The position numbers and the translations under genes were made by a program. The notes beneath the pieces were generated by a model that saw only the letters and a list, made by a program, of their open reading frames with translations, was not told the origin of the DNA and did not search any database. This document shows positions 5,574 through 11,379 of a stretch of DNA of 11,379 nucleotides, piece by piece. The DNA is from an uncultured Eubacteriales bacterium (GTDB lineage: Bacteria; Bacillota; Clostridia; Oscillospirales; Oscillospiraceae), in assembly GCA_900550615.1 (NCBI GenBank), contig URSX01000055.1:1-11379 (forward strand), given 5' to 3'. Numbering within the stretch: the first letter of the stretch is position 1; the number at the start of each line of letters is the position of its first letter.

Positions 5574-7301
5574 ATGGACAAAGTAACAGGATATGTGACC
5601 GGAGTAAACGGAAACCTGGTTTCCGCCAGCTTCTCCGGTTCCGTACGAAAAAATGAAGTAGGCTATGTCCTGATGGGGGATGAGCGTCTCAAGGGCGAGG
5701 TCATCCGTGTCAACGGCGACACGGCCAGTATGCAGATCTACGAAATGACCAACGGCATCCGTGTGGGCGACAAGGTAGAGCTTTCCGGCCAGCTCATGAG
5801 CGTGGAGCTGGGGCCCGGCCTGCTGACCCAGGTGTTCGACGGTCTGCAGAATCCCCTGCCCGAATTGGCAGAAAAATGCGGCTTCTTCCTGGAGCGCGGC
5901 GTGTATCTGAATCCCATTCCCAACAGGGATTGGGAATTCACTCCCCGGGTATCCCCCGGAGATGTCGTCACCGCCGGCGATGCTGTGGGCAGTGTACCCG
6001 AGGGTCTGTTCACCCACCTCATCATGGTCCCCTTCGACCTGACAGATGAGTGGCGTGTAAAATCCGTCCGGGAAAAGGGTGTTTATAACGTCCGGGATAC
6101 CGTAGCCGTGCTGGAGAACGAAAACGGCGAGGAGCGGGAGCTGACCATGGTCTTCTCCTGGCCCGTAAAGCAGCCCATCCGCTGCTATGAGGAGCGTCTG
6201 CGTCCCGATGAAACGCTGGTGACCAAGATTCGCTCCATCGATACCTTCCTGCCGGTGGCCAAGGGCGGCACCTTCTGCGTTCCCGGCCCCTTCGGTGCCG
6301 GCAAGACCGTGCTGCAGCACATGGAGGCCAAAAACGCCGACGTGGACATCGTCATTGTGGCCGCCTGCGGCGAGCGTGCCGGTGAGGTCGTGGAGGTCCT
6401 TACGGAGTTCCCCGAGCTGGTAGACCCCCGCACGGGTCGCTCCCTTATGGAGCGCACCATCATCATCTGCAACACCTCCTCCATGCCCGTGGCCGCCCGT
6501 GAAGCATCGGTGTATACTGCCGTCACCATGGCGGAGTATTACCGCCAGATGGGTCTGGACGTGCTGTTGCTGGCGGATTCTACCAGCCGCTGGGCCCAGG
6601 CCATGCGCGAGATGAGCGGCCGTCTGGAGGAGATCCCCGGCGAGGAAGCCTTCCCTGCCTATCTGGAGTCCGTCATCGCCTCCTTCTATGAGCGCGCCGG
6701 CAAGGTTCGCCTCAAGAGCGGTGAGATCGCCTCCGTCACCATCGGCGGCACCGTCTCCCCCGCCGGCGGCAACTTTGAAGAGCCTGTGACCCAGGCCACG
6801 CTAAAGGTAGTGGGCGCATTCCACGGCCTGTCCCGTGAGCGCTCCGATGCCCGTAAGTATCCCGCCATCCATCCCATCGACTCCTGGTCCAAGTATCAGG
6901 GTGTGGTGGATATGGAGCGCGTGGAGCAGGCCCGGGCCATCCTCAAGCGCAGCAACGAGATCAACCAGATGATGAAGGTCATCGGTGAGGAGGGCACCTC
7001 CGCTGAGGACTATATCCTCTATCAGAAGGGTGAACTGCTGGATGCGGTGTATCTACAGCAGAACTCCTTCGACCCCATTGACGCCGCCTGCGATCCTGAC
7101 CGTCAGCTCCATGAGTTCAACGTTCTCTATGACGTGCTGACCCAGTCCTTCGCGCTGAGCGACAAAAAAGAGATCCGCGCCTTCTTCAATCAGGTCCGGC
7201 AGGAGTTCCTAGACTGGCACAACACCGTCTTCCGCTCCCCGGAGTTCGAGGCCCAGGAAAAGCGGCTGAAGGACTTTTATCTGAGCAAGGCCGATTGTTG
7301 A
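5574..7301 (+). CDS. atpA: V/A-type ATPase catalytic subunit A
   Basis: Catalytic subunit of the cytoplasmic head, hydrolysing or making ATP. The 575-residue length is typical of the spirochaete/Chlamydia-type branch, slightly shorter than archaeal A subunits. The N-terminal beta barrel spans about 1-70. The non-homologous insert that marks A subunits lies at about 110-195. The Walker A loop GPFGAGKT is at 238-245, with K244 and T245 as nucleotide and Mg ligands. CGERAGE at 265-271 holds the presumed catalytic glutamate E267. The Walker B strand LLLAD ends at D335, followed by STSRWAQAMREMSGRLEEIP. No key residue is missing. The ATG follows AGGAGAG (5562-5568), 18 bases after the DUF2764 gene. 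Together with atpB it forms the alternating hexamer. Confidence 0.98.
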   Translation: MDKVTGYVTGVNGNLVSASFSGSVRKNEVGYVLMGDERLKGEVIRVNGDTASMQIYEMTNGIRVGDKVELSGQLMSVELGPGLLTQVFDGLQNPLPELAEKCGFFLERGVYLNPIPNRDWEFTPRVSPGDVVTAGDAVGSVPEGLFTHLIMVPFDLTDEWRVKSVREKGVYNVRDTVAVLENENGEERELTMVFSWPVKQPIRCYEERLRPDETLVTKIRSIDTFLPVAKGGTFCVPGPFGAGKTVLQHMEAKNADVDIVIVAACGERAGEVVEVLTEFPELVDPRTGRSLMERTIIICNTSSMPVAAREASVYTAVTMAEYYRQMGLDVLLLADSTSRWAQAMREMSGRLEEIPGEEAFPAYLESVIASFYERAGKVRLKSGEIASVTIGGTVSPAGGNFEEPVTQATLKVVGAFHGLSRERSDARKYPAIHPIDSWSKYQGVVDMERVEQARAILKRSNEINQMMKVIGEEGTSAEDYILYQKGELLDAVYLQQNSFDPIDAACDPDRQLHEFNVLYDVLTQSFALSDKKEIRAFFNQVRQEFLDWHNTVFRSPEFEAQEKRLKDFYLSKADC

Positions 7302-7314
7302 GGGAGGAGTCAAT

Positions 7315-8610
7315 ATGCAGAAAGTTTACACGAAAATTGAATCGATCGTGGGCAACGTGATCACCGTCCGCGCCTCGGATGTCCGTCTGGGCGATCTGGC
7401 TCTGGTGGGCAAAAGCTATGCCAACGTCATCAAGCTGGACAAGGATCTGGTCACGCTCCAGGTCTTCAGCGGCACCCAGGGCGTCAGCACAACGGATCCG
7501 GTGCGTTTTCTGGGCCGCCCCATGATGGTGTCCTTCTCGGAGCACCTGCTGGGTCGCATCTTCGACGGTGCCGGTGTGCCCCGTGACAACGGCCCCGCCC
7601 TGACGGAGAATATGATCCCCATCGGCGGCCCGTCCGTGAATCCCTCCCGGCGTACCGTGCCCAACAAAATGATCCGCACGGGTATCCCCATGATCGATGT
7701 GTTCAACACTCTGGTGGAGAGCCAGAAGCTCCCTATCTTCTCTGTGTCCGGTGAGCCGTACAACCAGCTGCTCTCCCGCATCGCCATGCAGGCGCAGGTG
7801 GACGTTATCGTTCTGGGCGGCATGGGCCTGAAGTTCGACGACTACCTGTTCTTCCGCGACACGCTGGAAAAGAGCGGTGCCATGGGCCGCACGGTCATGT
7901 TCATCCACACCGCCTCCGACCCCACCGTGGAGTGCACGCTGGTGCCGGATCTGTCTTTGGCTGTGGCGGAGCAGTTCGCTCTGGCCGGTAAGCGGGTGCT
8001 GGTGCTCCTGACGGACATGACCAACTACGCCGATGCCCAGAAGGAAATGGCCATCACCATGGAACAGGTCCCCTCCAATCGTGGCTACCCCGGCGATCTG
8101 TACAGCTGTCTGGCCGCCCGCTATGAGAAGGCTGTCGACTTTGAGGATGCCGGCTCCATCACTATCCTGGGCGTGACCACCATGCCCGGCGACGATGTGA
8201 CCCACCCCGTCCCCGATAACACCGGTTATATCACCGAGGGCCAGTACTATCTGAAAAACGGCCACATCGAGCCCTTCGGCTCCCTGTCCCGTCTGAAGCA
8301 GAACGTCAACGGCAAGACCCGCAGCGACCACCGGGCCCTGATGGACGGCATGATCCGGCTGTACAGCGCCTATAAGGAAAGTTTGGAGAAAAAATCCATG
8401 GGCTTTGCTATGTCCGAATGGGACGAGAAGCTGCTGAAATACGGCCAGCTGTTTGAGTCCAAACTCATGGATCTGAGTGTAAATATTTCTCTGGAGGAGG
8501 CGCTGGATCTGGGCTGGGAGATCCTGGCCCAGTGCTTCGAGCCCAATGAAACGGGTCTGAAAACCAGCCTCATTCAGGAGAGATGGCCCAAGCGCGCCGA
8601 AGTGGAATGA
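7315..8610 (+). CDS. atpB: V/A-type ATPase regulatory subunit B
   Basis: Non-catalytic partner of subunit A in the head. The 431-residue protein has the N-terminal barrel (about 1-70), then GRIFDGAGVPRDNGP at about 80-94 and VNPSRRTVPNKMIRTGI at about 108-124. The Walker A position is degenerate (SVSGEPYN, about 143-150), with no GKT, as expected for a non-catalytic subunit. EPFGSLSRL at 319-327 contains R326, matching the arginine finger that reaches into the A-B catalytic interface. The ATG is preceded by AGGGAGGAG (7301-7309), 13 bases after the atpA stop. The close spacing and shared strand support stoichiometric translation with atpA. Confusion with an F-type alpha subunit is excluded by length and by the B-type motifs. 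Confidence 0.97.
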   Translation: MQKVYTKIESIVGNVITVRASDVRLGDLALVGKSYANVIKLDKDLVTLQVFSGTQGVSTTDPVRFLGRPMMVSFSEHLLGRIFDGAGVPRDNGPALTENMIPIGGPSVNPSRRTVPNKMIRTGIPMIDVFNTLVESQKLPIFSVSGEPYNQLLSRIAMQAQVDVIVLGGMGLKFDDYLFFRDTLEKSGAMGRTVMFIHTASDPTVECTLVPDLSLAVAEQFALAGKRVLVLLTDMTNYADAQKEMAITMEQVPSNRGYPGDLYSCLAARYEKAVDFEDAGSITILGVTTMPGDDVTHPVPDNTGYITEGQYYLKNGHIEPFGSLSRLKQNVNGKTRSDHRALMDGMIRLYSAYKESLEKKSMGFAMSEWDEKLLKYGQLFESKLMDLSVNISLEEALDLGWEILAQCFEPNETGLKTSLIQERWPKRAEVE

Positions 8611-8620
8611 GGGGGCGCCT

Positions 8621-9235
8621 ATGGCTGTTAAACTCACAAAAAACGAGCTGAAGGTGCAGAAGGACCGCCTGAAGCAGTTCCAGCGCTATCTGCCCACGCT
8701 GCAGCTGAAAAAGCAGCAGCTCCAGTCCGTGGTGATGCATGTCGCCGCCCAACTGGAGCAGGTGGAGCGGGATCGCCAGGCTGCCGTGAACGGTCTGGAC
8801 GACTGGGTGGCCGTCTTTGCGGAAAACGGCAGCTTTCCGCCGGATAAGCGCCTGGAGGCTCTCATCCGTCCCAACCGCGTGGTCTGCGGCGAGGAAAACA
8901 TCGCCGGCGTCACCGTGCCGGTGTTTCGGGAGCTGAGCTTTGAGGAGATCCACTACGATGTGGCGGACTATCCCCTCTGGGTAGATACCGCCGCCGTGCG
9001 TCTGCGGGAGATCGCCCGTCTGGATGCTCTGGCCAAGACCCTCCGCCGCCAGGTGGAGCTGCTGGAGCAGGAGCTGCGCTCCACGGCCCAGCGGGTGAAT
9101 CTGTTTGAAAAGGTAAAGATCCCCGAGGCCAAGGAGAACATCCGCGTCATCGGCATTTACCTGGGCGATCAGCAGACCTCCGCCGTGGTGCGCGGCAAGA
9201 TTGCCAAGAAGAAGCTGCAGGAGGTGGGCCGATGA
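8621..9235 (+). CDS. atpD: V/A-type ATPase subunit D (central rotor shaft)
   Basis: Rotor shaft that turns inside the A3B3 head. The 204-residue protein consists almost entirely of two long helical regions: residues about 5-55, starting LTKNELKVQKDRLKQFQRYL, and about 130-195, with EIARLDALAKTLRRQVELLEQEL and VNLFEKVKIPEAKENIRVI. These would form the antiparallel coiled coil of the family. The NxLFEKVKIP segment is a strong D-subunit signature. The ATG lies 10 bases after atpB behind GGGGGCG. The stop overlaps the atpI start in an ATGA junction, so the two genes are probably translationally coupled. The partner subunit F, which binds D at the shaft base in other V/A ATPases, has no visible gene here. 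Confidence 0.94.
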   Translation: MAVKLTKNELKVQKDRLKQFQRYLPTLQLKKQQLQSVVMHVAAQLEQVERDRQAAVNGLDDWVAVFAENGSFPPDKRLEALIRPNRVVCGEENIAGVTVPVFRELSFEEIHYDVADYPLWVDTAAVRLREIARLDALAKTLRRQVELLEQELRSTAQRVNLFEKVKIPEAKENIRVIGIYLGDQQTSAVVRGKIAKKKLQEVGR

Positions 9236-11058
9236 TTGAAAAAATGAAGGTCGTCCATGTGGTGACGACTGCTTCGGAAAAAACAGTCCTGCTGGATCGG
9301 CTGCAAAAGCTGGGCGTAGTCCATTTTTCCGAGAAGGCCTCCGCCGACCAGCAATACCTCCAGCGCTTCAATGATTTGTCCCGAATGGTTACCATCCTGC
9401 AAGAGTATGCCCAGGATGCGCCGGAGAGCTCGGTAATGTCCGACAGCGATTTTGAGAAGTTCTTCGCAGAGCTCGAAGAATGTCTGGACCGCAAAAAATC
9501 CCTGCAGGATCAGCAGTCCGCCGCCCACGCCGCTGCCGAAAAGCTGGCGGAATGGGGCTCATTCTCCCCTGCGGATGTGCGGGAGCTTGCCGGCAAGGGC
9601 TGGGACATCCACATTTACCGCACCGATAAAAAGACCATGGCGGCGCTGGCTGCCAATGCCGATGTGCAGGTCATCCGCCTTGCCCCGGTGGGCAAGATGC
9701 CGACCTTTGCCACCCTATCTCCCCTCCCCGCTTCCTATTCTGCCACGGAGTTCATCCTTCCGGAAAAGGGGCTTGAGGAGCTGGAGCAGGAGCAGGCACA
9801 GTGTGCCCAGGCCCTTGCGGACTGCGAAACGTTCCTGCACCAGGCGGCAGCGCATCTGCCCAGCATCCGGGATCAGCTGCTAAAAACCCAGAATGACGCG
9901 GAGTATTCGGCCGTCAGCAATACCTCCCAGAGCCAGGACGGCCTGGTCTGGCTGCGGGGCTATATCCCCGTTTCGGAGATAGACGGCTTCAAGGCCGCTG
10001 CCTCCGAATCCCACTGGGCCTGGGCGATGGAGGATCCCGATGCCGAAGACGATCAGGTCCCCACTAAGGTCAAGTACAACAAGATCACTAAGCTGATGAT
10101 CCCCGTGTTTGACATCCTGGGCACCGTTCCCGGCTACCGGGAATACGACATTTCCTTCTGGTTCCTTGGCTTTTTCACCCTGTTTTTCGCCATGATTATC
10201 GGCGATGCCGGCTACGGATGTCTGTTCATGCTGGCGGCGCTGGTGATGACGCTGAAGGGCAAAGGCTCCTCCACTGCCGTACAGCTTCTGTGGGTGCTCT
10301 CTGCCGCCACCATCATATGGGGCGCGTTGACGGGAACCTGGTTCGGCTTGGAGCAGGCCATGGATATACCGCTGCTGAAAAAGCTGGTGATCCCCACCTT
10401 CGCCAACTACCCGGCGTATTTTGATGTTTCCACAACCACTCAGCAGAATACTATTATGAAATTCTGCTTCATTCTCGGCACGGTGCAGCTCTCGCTGGCG
10501 TGTGTCATGAATATCCGCCGCAAGCTGAAGGAGCGCGATCTGAGCTGGGTGGCGGAACTGGGTTGGCTGGCTGCCATCTGCGCCCTGTACTTTGTGGTAC
10601 TGTATCTGGTCATCGGTCAGGAAGTGAATCTTGTTCCCGTGGCCTGTGTGGTCATCGCCGGTTTCCTGCTGGTGGTGTGCTTCGGCGGCATGGCGCCGGA
10701 CAAGAGCTTTGCCCAGGGTCTCAAGGCGGGCCTCGGCAACGCCTTCACCGTGTTCCTGAACACCATCAGCGCCTTCGGCAACATTATGAGCTATATCCGC
10801 CTCTTTGCCGTGGGTATGGCATCCCTGGCCATCGCCCAGAGCTTCAACAACATGGCCTTTGGCTTCAAGGGCCCTCTGGTGGTAGCCGCAGTGCTGATCC
10901 TTCTGATCGGCCATGGGCTGAACATAGTGATGGGCCTGCTTTCCGTGGTGGTCCACGGCGTCCGCCTGAACCTGCTGGAGTTTTCCGGTCAGCTGGGTAT
11001 GGAATGGGCCGGTATCGCGTACGATCCCTTTAAAAAGGGCGACAAAATAAAAAAATAA
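9232..11058 (+). CDS. atpI: V/A-type ATPase subunit I (membrane stator, subunit a homologue)
   Basis: Membrane stator that supplies the two ion half-channels facing the K ring. The 608-residue protein has a soluble N-terminal half (1-300) with two helical coiled stretches (about 15-110 and 178-225), which bind the peripheral stalk. The C-terminal half has about seven to eight membrane segments, beginning at YDISFWFLGFFTLFF (about 305-319). SYIRLFAVGMA at 520-530 carries R523, equivalent to the essential channel arginine of subunit a. VVVHGVRLNLLEF (572-584) holds the second conserved arginine, R578, near H575. The ATG overlaps the atpD stop by four bases and is preceded by AGGAGGTG at 9219-9226, inside atpD, five bases upstream. 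Length is near the lower end of the family. Confidence 0.96.
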   Translation: MIEKMKVVHVVTTASEKTVLLDRLQKLGVVHFSEKASADQQYLQRFNDLSRMVTILQEYAQDAPESSVMSDSDFEKFFAELEECLDRKKSLQDQQSAAHAAAEKLAEWGSFSPADVRELAGKGWDIHIYRTDKKTMAALAANADVQVIRLAPVGKMPTFATLSPLPASYSATEFILPEKGLEELEQEQAQCAQALADCETFLHQAAAHLPSIRDQLLKTQNDAEYSAVSNTSQSQDGLVWLRGYIPVSEIDGFKAAASESHWAWAMEDPDAEDDQVPTKVKYNKITKLMIPVFDILGTVPGYREYDISFWFLGFFTLFFAMIIGDAGYGCLFMLAALVMTLKGKGSSTAVQLLWVLSAATIIWGALTGTWFGLEQAMDIPLLKKLVIPTFANYPAYFDVSTTTQQNTIMKFCFILGTVQLSLACVMNIRRKLKERDLSWVAELGWLAAICALYFVVLYLVIGQEVNLVPVACVVIAGFLLVVCFGGMAPDKSFAQGLKAGLGNAFTVFLNTISAFGNIMSYIRLFAVGMASLAIAQSFNNMAFGFKGPLVVAAVLILLIGHGLNIVMGLLSVVVHGVRLNLLEFSGQLGMEWAGIAYDPFKKGDKIKK

Positions 11059-11076
11059 ACGGATAGGAGAATAATT

Positions 11077-11379
11077 ATGAATATCGCATTTATTGGTATG
11101 GCGTGTGCGCTGGGTCTGTCCGCCATGGGCTCTGCATTTGGTTCCGGTTTCGCCGCTCAGGCTTCTGTGGGTGCATGGAAAAAGTGCTATGCCAACGGCA
11201 AGCCCGCCCCCTTCATCATGGTCGCCTTTTCCGGTGCGCCCCTGACCCAGACCATCTACGGCTTCCTGCTGATGAACTTCATCCGCAGCGCTGTGGAGGG
11301 CGGCTGTGACTCCCTGCTGGCTATGTTCACGGGCATTTTCGCCGGTCTGGCCATCGGCCTGTCCGCCTTCTTCCAGGGC
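11077..11379 (+). CDS. atpK: V/A-type ATPase subunit K (membrane rotor ring), 3' end outside window
   Basis: Proteolipid whose copies form the ion-carrying rotor ring. The first 101 residues are present, beginning MNIAFIGMACALGLSAMG, behind GGATAGGAGA, 18 bases after atpI. Three membrane helices are visible (about 3-30, 45-70 and 78-100), so the full protein should have two hairpins and about 140-160 residues, as in V-type rings. Helix 1 is glycine-rich, as needed for tight packing. Helix 2 has P55-L56-T57-Q58-T-I-Y61-G62, matching the sodium site P-G-T-Q-G-L-Y-G of Enterococcus hirae NtpK. Helix 3 ends in Q100-G, matching Q110 there. The carboxylate-bearing helix 4 is cut off. The first hairpin has Gln in place of a membrane carboxylate, as usual for V-type K. 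Confidence 0.95.
   Translation, partial: MNIAFIGMACALGLSAMGSAFGSGFAAQASVGAWKKCYANGKPAPFIMVAFSGAPLTQTIYGFLLMNFIRSAVEGGCDSLLAMFTGIFAGLAIGLSAFFQG

Noticed and set aside
7186..8637. A 483-codon open frame on the minus strand opposite atpB
   Set aside because: Same cause: codon bias of atpB keeps the opposite frame open. Its composition is His/Gly/Gln-rich and unlike a real protein.
9880..10956. A 358-codon open frame on the minus strand opposite atpI
   Set aside because: A shadow of a conserved membrane protein gene, with no family resemblance or start signal of its own.

Overview
The window reads as ordinary chromosome from a GC-rich member of the Firmicutes (Bacillota), most likely a gut clostridium of the Oscillospiraceae type. 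The reasons are a T-box riboswitch ahead of a tRNA synthetase gene, a lipoprotein with a Gram-positive style lipobox, strong GGAGG-type ribosome binding sites, sigma-70-like promoters with 17-bp spacers, and a V/A-type ATPase operon. The genus is an inference. I see no insertion sequence, phage gene, CRISPR array, tRNA or rRNA.

Layout. (1) Positions 1-628, minus strand: the 5' end of valS (valyl-tRNA synthetase), preceded by a T-box leader with a GUC (valine) specifier, its terminator, and a TTGACT-17-TAAAAT promoter. (2) Positions 629-983: an AT-rich divergent intergenic region without a gene, holding one 19-bp dyad. (3) Positions 984-4276, plus strand: a two-gene TRAP-TAXI transporter unit. 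It runs from a promoter and 5'-UTR hairpin to a TAXI-family solute-binding lipoprotein, a perfect 12-bp intercistronic hairpin, a fused TRAP permease that starts at a TTG codon, and a strong terminator. (4) Positions 4277-11379, plus strand: a promoter followed by a V/A-type ATPase operon in the order atpE, DUF2764-like gene, atpA, atpB, atpD, atpI, atpK. The last gene is cut by the window end.

How the parts relate. The ATPase order matches the compact operons known in Chlamydia and Borrelia/Treponema, not the longer I-K-E-C-F-A-B-D order of Enterococcus and Thermus. No C, F or G/H subunit gene is visible. The DUF2764-like protein occupies the place of a stalk or adaptor subunit. The visible part of atpK carries a P-x-T-Q-x-x-Y-G motif and a QG motif that match sodium ligands of the Enterococcus hirae K ring, so a sodium-translocating enzyme is plausible. 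TRAP transporters are generally sodium-driven, so the two neighbouring units could be linked through sodium: one makes or uses the gradient, the other spends it on uptake. That link is an inference from content and proximity; the two units have separate promoters and a terminator between them.
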